From Perlabentimonas sp041656735 (GTDB taxonomy: Bacteria; Bacteroidota; Bacteroidia; Bacteroidales; Tenuifilaceae): DNA of 37,581 nt. The notes under the pieces were generated by a model. It saw only the letters and a list, made by a program, of their open reading frames with translations, ran no database searches and was not told the DNA's origin. The translations under genes were made by a program, and so were the position numbers. Within the stretch, counting starts at the first letter, position 1. Each line of letters opens with the position of its first letter. The stretch covers positions 1 through 37,581 of the forward strand of contig JBBACY010000032.1 of the NCBI GenBank assembly GCA_041656735.1, read 5' to 3'. This document shows, piece after piece, positions 17,028-25,317 of the stretch.

Positions 17028-17435
17028 CTAAAATCTTTTTTTCCAAAACATTAATTTTTCCCAAAAGGTTCTATTTGGGGGATTGTTCTTCTTTGTATAC
17101 TTCTGGTTTTCTTTCATCCGCTTTTTAGTCTCTGGAGCTTGGATGTTAATTTGCCTAGCAACTGCTTTTTTTTGAGCTTTTAAAGATTTTTTCTTTGCTG
17201 TTTGTGACGGTTTTTTTGCTTTCCGTTCAAGTTTTGCCGTTTCTTTAGCAGACCGTTTTGCAATGCGTTCGCGTTTTCGGATTTCAGATTTGTGACTTTT
17301 TTTGCTTAATAATCCTTGTTCAACACCCGATGGCATTGCTTTTCGACCACATGAAATAGTAGTTGTTGCAATAACTGCTATTATTACAAATATACGAAAT
17401 ACTTTGATAAAACAAGGTTGTTGATTTAATCGCAT
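17028..17435 (-). CDS. Small, very basic putative lipoprotein
   Basis: This 135-residue protein has an N-terminal hydrophobic signal (FRIFVIIAVIATTTISC), with a lipobox-like TISC at about residues 26-29. The rest is strongly Lys/Arg-rich (KRERIAKRSAKETAKLERKAKK), likely unstructured or helical. The C-terminus is WEKLMFWKKRF. No family is recognised. Such basic tails can bind peptidoglycan, LPS or nucleic acid, but nothing here says which. It is the first gene of a two-gene unit with the acidic membrane protein and is divergent from the Rieske-like gene. Confidence 0.7.
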   Translation of the reverse strand: MRLNQQPCFIKVFRIFVIIAVIATTTISCGRKAMPSGVEQGLLSKKSHKSEIRKRERIAKRSAKETAKLERKAKKPSQTAKKKSLKAQKKAVARQINIQAPETKKRMKENQKYTKKNNPPNRTFWEKLMFWKKRF

Positions 17436-17481
17436 AGGATTACTTTTTTATAAATAATACGGTTGTTATTAAATGCAATTG

Positions 17482-17489
17482 TACCTTTG
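17482..17489 (+). promoter_or_regulatory. Putative -7 box of the Rieske-like gene
   Basis: TACCTTTG matches TAnnTTTG and ends 14 bases before the ATG at 17504, which predicts a very short leader. No -33 at the usual spacing is evident; the nearest upstream TTG gives a 16-base spacer. Confidence 0.4.
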
Positions 17490-17503
17490 TAAAAAATAAT
17501 TGT

Positions 17504-17932
17504 ATGGTTACAAATTTAGAGAAAATAATATTAGTATTTTTAGGTTTCTTTATGTTCTCATGTGTTGAGGAGGCTCCGCGCATTGTGCCTGATGTTTATG
17601 TTAATTTTAGCATTAATATTGATTTGCCACTATATAGTAACTTGCAGGCTGATAACAATGCCATAATAGTGAAAAATCAAGGTTACAACAACAGTGGAGT
17701 AATTATTTATCGTTCATTTGATAATTTTTTCGCTTTTGATGCCACTTGCCCTCAGCATATTGATAAGCCTACTGCCATTGTTCTCGATGACAAAGGGGCG
17801 TCAGGTACTGCAACCTGCCCCGTTTGTAAGGCAGTTTATACTTTTTCGAGTGGTGGTCAGTCATCCAAAGGGTATCCTCTAAAAGAATATAAAGTAACTA
17901 AAACCGGTTCATTTTTATATGTTAGTAATTAG
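17504..17932 (+). CDS. Rieske-like lipoprotein with altered ligand motif
   Basis: This 142-residue protein has an N-terminal lipoprotein signal (lipobox MFSC, C20). The C-terminal half has a Rieske-type layout: TCPQH (C82, H85), then CPVC (C105, C108), then a glycine-rich loop and GYPLKEYKV. Canonical Rieske [2Fe-2S] sites are CxH and CxxH; here the spacing is CxxH and CxxC. Either a variant cluster or another metal (Zn or mononuclear Fe) is possible. It stands alone and would be anchored in the envelope. No redox partner is adjacent. Confidence 0.75.
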   Translation: MVTNLEKIILVFLGFFMFSCVEEAPRIVPDVYVNFSINIDLPLYSNLQADNNAIIVKNQGYNNSGVIIYRSFDNFFAFDATCPQHIDKPTAIVLDDKGASGTATCPVCKAVYTFSSGGQSSKGYPLKEYKVTKTGSFLYVSN

Positions 17933-18013
17933 CGGATTAGGCTTAATTTGTAGTATGCTAAGTGGTGTTTAAAAAGAAAACTGAACAAAATGTGCTGCGT
18001 AAGGTTTCAGTTC

Positions 18014-18044
18014 TTGTAATATTTCACAAATTAAACTAGGTTTG
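18014..18044 (+). promoter_or_regulatory. Promoter of the bifunctional-nuclease gene
   Basis: TTG at 18014-18016, a 20-base spacer and TAGGTTTG at 18037-18044 fit the Bacteroidota -33/-7 consensus. Transcription would start near 18050. This argues against a TTG start codon at 18042, inside the box, and for the ATG at 18093. Confidence 0.65.
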
Positions 18045-18092
18045 TACATTGTCAGTTCTAAAGGTAGAATTTTACAAAAGCATACAATTTTC

Positions 18093-18683
18093 ATGAACAA
18101 GGTAAAACTAAACGTGTTGGGGATTTCATATAGCCAAACCCAGTCGGGAGCATACGCTCTTGTGCTAAGTGAGGAGGAAGGGAAACGAAGAATTCCCATA
18201 ATAATAGGAGGGTTTGAGGCGCAGGCCATTGCCATTCAGCTAGAGGGGTTAACGCCACCTCGTCCGCTTACACACGATTTGTTTTTAAACTTTGCAAAAT
18301 CTTTTGGTATTGAAATACTTGATGTACAAATATACAAGCTCGAAGAGGGTGTTTTCTTTTCGAAATTACGATGTAATAATGAGGGTAAAGAGATTTTTAT
18401 CGATGCCCGTACGTCAGATTCTATTGCGCTTGCCCTTAGATTTGGATGCCCGATTTTTACTTCCAATGATATAATAAACAGAGCAGGAATTGTTTTAGAT
18501 GTGGAGGAGACTGAAACTGATGCGCCTTCTAAGGAGGAGGATATTTCAACGCGGGATAGCGAGCTGGAAGCTCTAAAACAATTGTCAACAGAAGAACTTA
18601 ATATGTTACTCGAAGATGCCGTTTCGAAAGAAGATTACGAGCGGGCCTCACGCATACGCGATGAAATAACTAAACGATCCTAA
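18093..18683 (+). CDS. Bifunctional nuclease (DUF151/BFN) with UVR domain
   Basis: The product has 196 residues. Residues about 3-135 form the BFN/DUF151 fold with LVLSEEEGKRRIPIIIGGFEAQAIA and DARTSDSIALALRFGCPIF. A C-terminal UvrB/UvrC-type (UVR) helical hairpin (about 162-194: LNMLLEDAVSKEDYERASRIRDEI) follows. The fusion is common in Bacteroidota. BFN proteins have been reported to have RNase/DNase activity; the cellular target is not clear. The ATG at 18093 follows a good promoter and gives the family N-terminus MNKVKLNVLG. The nucleoside transporter gene follows after 10 bases. Confidence 0.92.
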   Translation: MNKVKLNVLGISYSQTQSGAYALVLSEEEGKRRIPIIIGGFEAQAIAIQLEGLTPPRPLTHDLFLNFAKSFGIEILDVQIYKLEEGVFFSKLRCNNEGKEIFIDARTSDSIALALRFGCPIFTSNDIINRAGIVLDVEETETDAPSKEEDISTRDSELEALKQLSTEELNMLLEDAVSKEDYERASRIRDEITKRS

Positions 18684-18693
18684 CCTAAAAGTT

Positions 18694-20184
18694 ATGGTAA
18701 AAAAGATTTTGTATGCCCTTGCTATTTGCATAGTTGCAATGGGCGCCGTGGTTGTTGCCAGCGAAACTGATACTGTTCCGAGTGACACCCTTACCACTTC
18801 GACTGTAACTCAGCTTCAGCAAGCACCAATTTCTGCTGACGATAATGCATTGGCAATGGGACAACTAGTTGTTGACCGAAAACCATTTAATTTTAGCCTT
18901 GTTACCCTTTTGCGCGGTTTGCTTGGAATGTTCGTAATAATAGGCATAGCCTATCTTTTTAGTGCGAATAGGAAAGCCGTTTCATGGCGTATTGTACTTA
19001 TCGGAATAGGTATTCAGCTACTCCTAGCCGTTGCCATTTTGCAGTTTCCGCCCGTACAAATGTTCTTCGATTTTTTTGGTAAAGTATTCGTGAAAGTTCT
19101 CGATTTTTCGAAAGCGGGCACTGAATTCCTTTTTCCTGGATTCTTAAATGTTGACACTTTTGGATTTGTTTTTGCATTTCAGGTGCTACCTACGATTATC
19201 TTTTTCTCGGCCCTAACCAGCTTGCTTTTTTACTTTGGAATAATACAAAAAGTGGTGTGGGCATTGGCTTGGGTTATGACCAAAGCTATGAAACTTACTG
19301 GTGCAGAGAGCCTATCAGTTGCAGGGAACATTTTTTTAGGACAAACCGAATCGCCCCTAATGATTAAGGCTTACCTAGATAAAATGACCAATTCAGAGAT
19401 GCTGCTTGTAATGGTTGGTGGCATGGCAACCCTCGCCGGTGGCGTACTGGCTGCATATATCAGTTTTTTAGGTGGCGACGATCCGGTTCAGCGTCTTATT
19501 TTTGCAAAACATCTCTTAGCCGCATCAATAATGGCCGCGCCCGGTGCGGTGGTTATATCAAAAATACTTGTTCCTCAGGATCAAAAAATTAGTACCCATA
19601 TTGAGGTTCCAAGAGAGAAAATAGGGAGCAATGTGCTCGATGCTATTTCTAACGGAACGAGCGAAGGGCTAAAACTAGCGGTTAACGTTGCTGCAATGTT
19701 GTTAGTATTTATTGCGTTTATTGCCATGTTTAACTTCACAGTACAAAAAATAGGCGACTGGACTAACCTAAACGGTGTAATTGCTTCGTTTACCAATGGG
19801 CAGTACAATTCGCTGTCGCTTGAGTTTATACTTGGTTACACTTTTGCCCCCGTAATGTGGTTAATTGGGGTAGCAAAGGAGGATATTACGCTAGTTGGTA
19901 GGCTTTTGGGCGAGAAGTTAATAATGACTGAGTTTATTGGTTATGTTAGCCTTGCAGAACTTAAGTCTGCTGGTGCGTTTGCCTCAGAAAAATCGATTAT
20001 TATGGCAACCTATATGCTTTGTGGTTTCGCCAATTTTGCATCAATAGGTATCCAAATAGGTGGTATTGGTTCATTGGCTCCAAACAAACGGGTACTCCTG
20101 TCGCGATATGGTATGAAGGCACTTCTGGGAGGAACTTTGGCCTCGTTGCTTTCGGCCACAATTGTGGGTGTTATTTTGGGATAG
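18694..20184 (+). CDS. Concentrative nucleoside transporter (NupC/CNT family)
   Basis: CNT proteins import nucleosides with Na+ or H+. This 496-residue protein has about ten membrane helices and the family motif GNIFLGQTESPL near residue 212, plus FILGYTFAPVMWLIGV and GFANFASIGIQIGGIGSLAP in the C-terminal half. An N-terminal extension of about 65 residues starts with a signal-peptide-like segment (MVKKILYALAICIVAMGAVVVASE) followed by a Ser/Thr-rich linker before the first core helix. It lies 10 bases after the BFN gene and is probably co-transcribed with it. The transcript should end at 20341-20384. Confidence 0.93.
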   Translation: MVKKILYALAICIVAMGAVVVASETDTVPSDTLTTSTVTQLQQAPISADDNALAMGQLVVDRKPFNFSLVTLLRGLLGMFVIIGIAYLFSANRKAVSWRIVLIGIGIQLLLAVAILQFPPVQMFFDFFGKVFVKVLDFSKAGTEFLFPGFLNVDTFGFVFAFQVLPTIIFFSALTSLLFYFGIIQKVVWALAWVMTKAMKLTGAESLSVAGNIFLGQTESPLMIKAYLDKMTNSEMLLVMVGGMATLAGGVLAAYISFLGGDDPVQRLIFAKHLLAASIMAAPGAVVISKILVPQDQKISTHIEVPREKIGSNVLDAISNGTSEGLKLAVNVAAMLLVFIAFIAMFNFTVQKIGDWTNLNGVIASFTNGQYNSLSLEFILGYTFAPVMWLIGVAKEDITLVGRLLGEKLIMTEFIGYVSLAELKSAGAFASEKSIIMATYMLCGFANFASIGIQIGGIGSLAPNKRVLLSRYGMKALLGGTLASLLSATIVGVILG

Positions 20185-20340
20185 TTTTTCAAAACACACG
20201 TATTGCACACAGTGGGATGTGAACAATTAATTCCAATCTATATTGAAAGCATTACTGAAGACTTTAATGGAAAAACCTAGAGTGTTATTAGGGTAGGAGA
20301 TGGTTAGATAATTGATTTGTGGTTTACACCTAAAATTAAT

Positions 20341-20384
20341 AAAAAAGGCAAGGCGCAACCTTAGGTGCGCCTTGCCTTTTTTTT
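20341..20384. terminator. Bidirectional rho-independent terminator
   Basis: A long stem pairs AAGGCAAGGCGC with GCGCCTTGCCTT, with an inner ACC/GGT pair around a TTA loop. It ends in eight T residues on the plus side and a matching A run on the other. It lies between the convergent nucleoside transporter and ABC-F genes and can serve both. Confidence 0.92.
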
Positions 20385-20405
20385 GTCAATTCAACATAAA
20401 GGGTG

Positions 20406-22019
20406 TTACATATACATTGAGGTTTGCAACTCCTTAATTTTATCATCCGTAATGTAATCGTCGTACTCCATGATTTTATCGATTGTACCGTTTGGAGTAA
20501 TCTCTATTATACGATTTGCAACGGTTTGAATAAATTCATGGTCATGCGAGGCCATGAGAATATTCCCTTTAAACCGCGTTAACGTGTTGTTGAAAGCTTG
20601 TATCGACTCTAAATCAAGATGGTTTGTGGGCGTATCAACTACCAGTACATTGGCGTTGATAAGCATCATACGGGCAATCATGCAGCGCTGCTTTTCGCCA
20701 CCTGAGAGGACCGTACAGTTTTTGTAAATATCTTCGCCTGAGAATAGCATTTTGCCCAAGAAGCCGCGCAAGAAAGCTTCGCTCGTATCGTGCGAGAATT
20801 GTCCTAACCAATCCACTAAAGTCATTTTCTTGCTAAAGAATTGTGAGTTGTCGAGCGGTAAGTATGAATTGGTTATGGTTTGTCCCCACTCATATGTCCC
20901 AGAGTCGGCTTTAGAAACTCCGTTTATGATATCGAATAGGGCAGTCATTCGGCGATGATCGCGTGAGAGAAATACGATTTTTTCGTCTTTCTCAACGGTA
21001 AAACTTAAGTTTTTGAAAAGTACTTCCCCGTTTACACTTTTGGTTAAGTTTTTCACCTCAAGAATTCTATTGCCAGGGTCGCGTTCGGGTGTAAAAATGA
21101 TGCCTGGATACTTGCGGCTTGATGGCTCAATGTCCTCAAAGTTGAGTTTTTCAATCATCTTTTTGCGACTGGTTGTTTGCTTTGATTTTGCCACATTTGC
21201 GCTAAAACGCTGAATAAATTCGAGCAGTTCGGCTTTCTTCTCTTCAGCTTTCTTGTTCTGCTGTTGCTGTTGGCGCAGTGCCAACTGGCTCGATTCGTAC
21301 CAGAAGCTGTAGTTGCCAGCAAACTGCTTTATCTTACCAAAGTCTATATCAACAGTATGTGTACAAACCGAATCTAAAAAGTGCCTATCGTGCGAAACCA
21401 CCAAAACGGTATTCTCAAAATTCGATAGGTAATTTTCGAGCCAACTTACGGTCTCTAGGTCGAGATCGTTGGTAGGCTCATCGAGCAGAAGGTTATCGGG
21501 TTTTCCAAAAAGTGCCTGAGCCAACAGAACTCGAACCTTCTCCTTTCCGCTAAGCTCGTTCATAAACTTAAAGTGCTGATGCTCTTTAATTCCCAAGCCG
21601 CTAAGTAGCGCTGCAGCATCGCTCTCGGCATTCCAGCCCTCCATTTCGGCAAACTGGTTCTCCAACTCAGCGGCCTTAATGCCATCCTTGTCATTAAAAT
21701 CGGGCTTGGTGTAAATTGCGTCTCTCTCCTGCATAATTTTCCAGAGAACGCTGTGCCCCATAAGTACCGTGTTTAGCACGGTATACTCGTCGAATGCAAA
21801 ATGATCCTGTTTTAGTACCGAAAACCTTTCGCCCGAGCCAAGGCTAATTGACCCACGGGTTGAGTCTAAATCGCCCGAAATAAGGCGTAGGAGGGTTGAT
21901 TTACCAGCACCATTTGCCCCAATAATGCCATAGCAGTTACCGGGTAAAAATTTTAAATTTACGTCCTGAAAAAGAAATTTCTTGCCGAATTGAATACCTA
22001 GATTTGAAACGGTAATCAT
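20406..22019 (-). CDS. ABC-F family ATPase (YbiT-like) with degenerate second site
   Basis: This 537-residue soluble protein has two ABC domains joined by a charged linker (about 245-300) and no TM segment, which fits ABC-F translation factors. NBD1 is intact: Walker A GANGAGKST at 34-42, signature LSGKEK at 156-161 and Walker B LLLDEPTNDLDL at 177-188. In NBD2 the Walker A position reads LSRDHRRMT (351-359) without the GxxxxGK[ST] pattern. The signature LSGGEK (438-443) is kept, but Walker B reads VVDTPTNHLDL with Thr463 in place of the catalytic Glu. ABC-F proteins act at the ribosomal E site. A -7 box is at 22058-22065. Confidence 0.93.
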   Translation of the reverse strand: MITVSNLGIQFGKKFLFQDVNLKFLPGNCYGIIGANGAGKSTLLRLISGDLDSTRGSISLGSGERFSVLKQDHFAFDEYTVLNTVLMGHSVLWKIMQERDAIYTKPDFNDKDGIKAAELENQFAEMEGWNAESDAAALLSGLGIKEHQHFKFMNELSGKEKVRVLLAQALFGKPDNLLLDEPTNDLDLETVSWLENYLSNFENTVLVVSHDRHFLDSVCTHTVDIDFGKIKQFAGNYSFWYESSQLALRQQQQQNKKAEEKKAELLEFIQRFSANVAKSKQTTSRKKMIEKLNFEDIEPSSRKYPGIIFTPERDPGNRILEVKNLTKSVNGEVLFKNLSFTVEKDEKIVFLSRDHRRMTALFDIINGVSKADSGTYEWGQTITNSYLPLDNSQFFSKKMTLVDWLGQFSHDTSEAFLRGFLGKMLFSGEDIYKNCTVLSGGEKQRCMIARMMLINANVLVVDTPTNHLDLESIQAFNNTLTRFKGNILMASHDHEFIQTVANRIIEITPNGTIDKIMEYDDYITDDKIKELQTSMYM

Positions 22020-22057
22020 AAATTATGGTTGTTTTAATAATGATTTGAAAAAGGGTG

Positions 22058-22065
22058 CAAAATTA
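22058..22065 (-). promoter_or_regulatory. Putative -7 box of the ABC-F gene
   Basis: The minus strand reads TAATTTTG, a full TAnnTTTG match 39 bases upstream of the ATG. The -33 region is T-rich without a clear TTG at the standard spacing. Confidence 0.45.
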
Positions 22066-22207
22066 CGCATTTACTTCGCCATAAAAAACCTTTTCTAATT
22101 CTTTTACAATAATTTGCGAGGTTGCTTCGTGTGACTTGATAATGCTATTACACAAAATATGATGTCTTACTTCGTTCGAGATGACGAGGATGGTTTATAT
22201 AAAGAAG

Positions 22208-22837
22208 TTATGGAGTAATCTTAAAAAAAACACCTTCATAGGTTGATTTAAAATCGACAACGCCCAAAACCACTAAGTTGATAAGCCTTTTCTCGGTTTC
22301 GCGGTACGACATAAATGCTGCTCGACTACACTCGTCAACAGTAACTTTTTCGTTATCTTTTATATATTCAATAAGATCTTGATCTTGCTGGGTTAAACTA
22401 AGTATAATAGCCTTGCGGTACCGAATGGCTTTCCAAATTTTAACTTGCAGTGGCCACGCCACCATATTTTCGTCGTGAATCCTGAAGTAGGCTTTCCATT
22501 TTCCTGTCTTATCGGGTGCTTTGTATAGATGCTTTGAATCGGGTCTGACGTATATTTCAAGCACAACTTTCCCATTTATTTCCCAAGGGGTAACCTGAAA
22601 TTTAACCTCGGGTTTGCAGTACAATTGGGCAGCTCCCTCGAGCATATAGTATTCCTCGTCGGAGTTTACCCCCGACACATTACCGTTATCTTTAACACCT
22701 ATTAAAAGGGTTCCCCCATCAGTATTAGCAAAGGCAGCCAGCGAGCGTGCTATTTTTTTTGAATCGGAAATAGAGTGCTTAAAATCGAGCTGCTGATGCT
22801 CACCCTGTTCAATAAGGTTCGCAATATGCTTACTCAC
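22208..22837 (-). CDS. AlbA_2 (Schlafen-type) domain protein with C-terminal winged helix
   Basis: Residues about 8-130 of this 209-residue protein match the AlbA_2/divergent AAA-4 putative DNA-binding domain: QLDFKHSI, then ARSLAAFANTDGGTLLIGVKDNG. The C-terminal 65 residues (LTQQDQDLIEYIKDNEKVTVDECSRAAFMSYRETEKRLINL) look like a winged helix-turn-helix. Proteins of this type are often transcription regulators or parts of defence/stress loci; the target is unknown. It starts 8 bases after the serpin gene stop, so the two probably share a transcript. Confidence 0.85.
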   Translation of the reverse strand: MSKHIANLIEQGEHQQLDFKHSISDSKKIARSLAAFANTDGGTLLIGVKDNGNVSGVNSDEEYYMLEGAAQLYCKPEVKFQVTPWEINGKVVLEIYVRPDSKHLYKAPDKTGKWKAYFRIHDENMVAWPLQVKIWKAIRYRKAIILSLTQQDQDLIEYIKDNEKVTVDECSRAAFMSYRETEKRLINLVVLGVVDFKSTYEGVFFKITP

Positions 22838-22845
22838 GGATAAAA

Positions 22846-24030
22846 TTACATTTGAGGGTTAGTTATGCGTCCTAGAAATAGTATGTTTCCGCTCTCGTTC
22901 TCACGAATGAAAAATATAAAGGGTCGGTTTGCCCTAAATTCATTGTTCATAATAGCTGTTTTACGTACTATAACCACTGCCGTTGCTGCTGCAGCCTCGG
23001 TACCTTCTTCCGAAACTTCTACAAAAGCCTTATGGAACACTTCGTCAATTTTTAAATCTTTTTTTCTGGACATTGCTGTAAAGTCGGCAGCGTTGCTAAA
23101 GGCAAGGGGCATTCCCATTTCCGATAGGGTTTGTTTTAACTTGTAACTTGCGTCAAACTTAAACTTAGGTAGGGATATTCTTACGTCCGATTCGGTCATT
23201 AAGCTAATATAATGGTTAAGCTCTTTTATACTTAGCTCTTTTTCAATAGATGCAAGTGGAGTTCCTTCATTGGGGAGCAATACCAGCATCGAGAACTGTT
23301 TGCCTGCGTATGGAAGTTCAACAAGTTTAAGGCTGTTGCCTTGGTACATTCGTAGGCTGGTATTGGCGTTCATAGTGGGTGTTTTAACCTGCTCGCCGCT
23401 AATTGTGGTAAAATTCTCGTTCTGAGTGTGTTCTGTAATAAATTGCTTATCCCATTGCCCTTTAAAGTATATGGTATTTGTAATTACCATTTTTGTTTGT
23501 TTTGAAATTGACCCTTCTGGCAGAAGGTCTTTTATTCTCTCGTGGGTTTGCTTTTCTACCCAATTATTTATGCTAATACGACTCTCATCTAGGTTCGAAT
23601 AAAAATCGAGCCTTTTAACTGGGGCTTTATAGCATTTTTTTGCTTTCCGAAGATATTGGCATCTGAATTTATAGTTCTGGTCGGCCCAAAGCTGGTTGGT
23701 TAATGATATTTCTACCCCTTCGGATGCTTTTTCTAAAATGTTTTCTTGCAGAGTCCCCATACTCTTATGAAATTTTGTGGTATTCTCGGGGAAATTAAAT
23801 ACGCTAGCTATTTGCTTTTCGGTTTCGCCTTTAGCCCCAGCATAGGTAATTCCTATTGCCATATTAATACTAATTGGCGAAAAAAACATATTCTTGTTAT
23901 CTGTTTTAGCAAATTGTTTGTATGCTTCGAGTGCAAAATTATTTGCATCTGAGGCAGTGTATTGGGTTGTTTGTGCAGTGGTAGTGCCAACTAGAAGTAA
24001 GCAAGCTAGAGTTACTGTTGTGATTTTCAT
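22846..24030 (-). CDS. Secreted serpin (serine protease inhibitor)
   Basis: This 394-residue protein begins with a signal peptide (about 1-19, ending TTTAQ) and continues with the full serpin fold: FFSPISINMAIGITYAGAKGET, TNTIYFKGQW, and the C-terminal RPFIFFIRENESGNILFLGRI. The reactive-centre hinge EEGTEAAAATAVV (341-353) has the small residues needed for loop insertion, so it should be inhibitory. Counting 17 residues from the hinge Glu341 puts P1 at Lys357 (IVRK then TAIM), predicting trypsin-like target proteases. It is probably exported to the periplasm or beyond. It lies upstream of the AlbA_2 gene; a -7 box is at 24053-24060. Confidence 0.94.
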   Translation of the reverse strand: MKITTVTLACLLLVGTTTAQTTQYTASDANNFALEAYKQFAKTDNKNMFFSPISINMAIGITYAGAKGETEKQIASVFNFPENTTKFHKSMGTLQENILEKASEGVEISLTNQLWADQNYKFRCQYLRKAKKCYKAPVKRLDFYSNLDESRISINNWVEKQTHERIKDLLPEGSISKQTKMVITNTIYFKGQWDKQFITEHTQNENFTTISGEQVKTPTMNANTSLRMYQGNSLKLVELPYAGKQFSMLVLLPNEGTPLASIEKELSIKELNHYISLMTESDVRISLPKFKFDASYKLKQTLSEMGMPLAFSNAADFTAMSRKKDLKIDEVFHKAFVEVSEEGTEAAAATAVVIVRKTAIMNNEFRANRPFIFFIRENESGNILFLGRITNPQM

Positions 24031-24052
24031 ATGGTCTTTTCGTTTATTTATT

Positions 24053-24060
24053 CAAATTTA
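24053..24060 (-). promoter_or_regulatory. Putative -7 box of the serpin gene
   Basis: The minus strand reads TAAATTTG, a full TAnnTTTG match 23 bases before the serpin ATG. It suggests the serpin is transcribed separately from rlmN upstream. No standard -33 was found. Confidence 0.45.
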
Positions 24061-24103
24061 GGCAAAAAATATTGATAATGCTTAATTGCAAAGCCTATGC
24101 CAC

Positions 24104-25138
24104 TTATTGGTTGTCCTTTTTTTGTAACTCTTTTGTTGAAAGTAACCCGCAAGCTGCCTGAATATCCAGTCCGCGCGAGGCGCGTATGGTAGTAAAAATT
24201 CCTTTGGATGTTAGGGCATCCCGAAACTTGAAAATCTGCTCATCGGGCGAACCTTTCAGCGGACTATTGGGGATAGGATGAAAGCGGATTAGGTTTACCC
24301 TGCAGTTGAGGTTTTTGAGTAGTTTTACCATTCCTTTTACGTGAACTGGTGTATCGTTTAGCCCTTCAAACATAATGTATTCGAATGAAACACGTCTTTG
24401 TCCAGAGAAATCGTACTTCCTAATCTCGTCAACTACATCCTGTATGGGGTAAACATTCTCAATGGGCATAAGCGCACGGCGCTCCTCGTCGAAGGGATTA
24501 TGCAGGCTTATTGCCAAATGGCATTGGCTCAATTCTAGGAACTTAACCATTGCAGGCTTTACGCCGATGGACGAAACCGTAATACGACGTGGACTCATTG
24601 CCATACCCCAATCGGCAGTTAATATACCAAGTGAGCTAAGCACATTATCCAGATTGTCCAAAGGCTCGCCCATACCCATATATACTATGTTGGTTACCTT
24701 ATGCCACTCGGGGATGCTGCGTAGCTGGTTTACTATTTCGCCCGCTGACAAATTTCCCTGAAAGCCCTGCTTACCCGTCATACAGAAAAGACACCCCATT
24801 TTGCACCCCACTTGCGACGAAACGCAGAGCGTTGCTCTATCGTTATCGGGGATATATGCTGCTTCAACAAACTTTAACGATTCGGTAGTGAAAAGATACT
24901 TTTTTGTTCCATCGGCCGATTCGGCAACCTTCGAGGGTTTTACCAATCCAATTCGATACTTCTCGCTAAGTTTTGTGCGTGCATCAATTGAAAGGTTGGT
25001 CATCTGGTCGATGCTGTCAATATCCTTTTTGTAAAGCCAGTCGGCTATTTGCTTTGCAGTAAATTTGGGTAACCCCTCGGTTAGCACAAGGTCTGTTAGC
25101 TGGGACAGGGTAAGTCCAAATAGTGGTTTTTTGTTCAT
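24104..25138 (-). CDS. rlmN: Dual-specificity rRNA/tRNA adenine C2-methyltransferase RlmN
   Basis: RlmN methylates A2503 of 23S rRNA and A37 of some tRNAs using a radical-SAM mechanism. The 344-residue protein has the N-terminal accessory domain (1-95) and the CxxxCxxC cluster motif at C112, C116 and C119 (VGCKMGCLFCMTGKQGF). Further family motifs are NIVYMGMGEPLDN, ITVSSIGV and SLHNP. The methyl-accepting cysteine is conserved near the C-terminus in RASRGLDIQAACGLL. All functional residues look intact. Confidence 0.96.
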   Translation of the reverse strand: MNKKPLFGLTLSQLTDLVLTEGLPKFTAKQIADWLYKKDIDSIDQMTNLSIDARTKLSEKYRIGLVKPSKVAESADGTKKYLFTTESLKFVEAAYIPDNDRATLCVSSQVGCKMGCLFCMTGKQGFQGNLSAGEIVNQLRSIPEWHKVTNIVYMGMGEPLDNLDNVLSSLGILTADWGMAMSPRRITVSSIGVKPAMVKFLELSQCHLAISLHNPFDEERRALMPIENVYPIQDVVDEIRKYDFSGQRRVSFEYIMFEGLNDTPVHVKGMVKLLKNLNCRVNLIRFHPIPNSPLKGSPDEQIFKFRDALTSKGIFTTIRASRGLDIQAACGLLSTKELQKKDNQ

Positions 25139-25317
25139 CTGTCAGCGGTTGAGGATATGAAATAATATCTATTCGTATCTTTTGGTTTACAATTCAAGGA
25201 TTGATTCTTTTATCTTTAATGAAATCAATATTTATAAAAACTCATTTCGTTCGGAAGCTAGAGCATAATTTGCGAGATGTAGGCGTGTTTATACCCTGAT
25301 GCTATCAGAAGTAGGGT

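Noticed and set aside
18042..18092. TTG start for the bifunctional nuclease
   Set aside because: The TTG lies within the -7 box of a good promoter, so it would not be in the mRNA.
25139..25317. tRNA or small RNA gene between rlmN and the toxin gene
   Set aside because: No T-loop (GGTTCGAATC-type), acceptor stem or strong terminator hairpin could be found.
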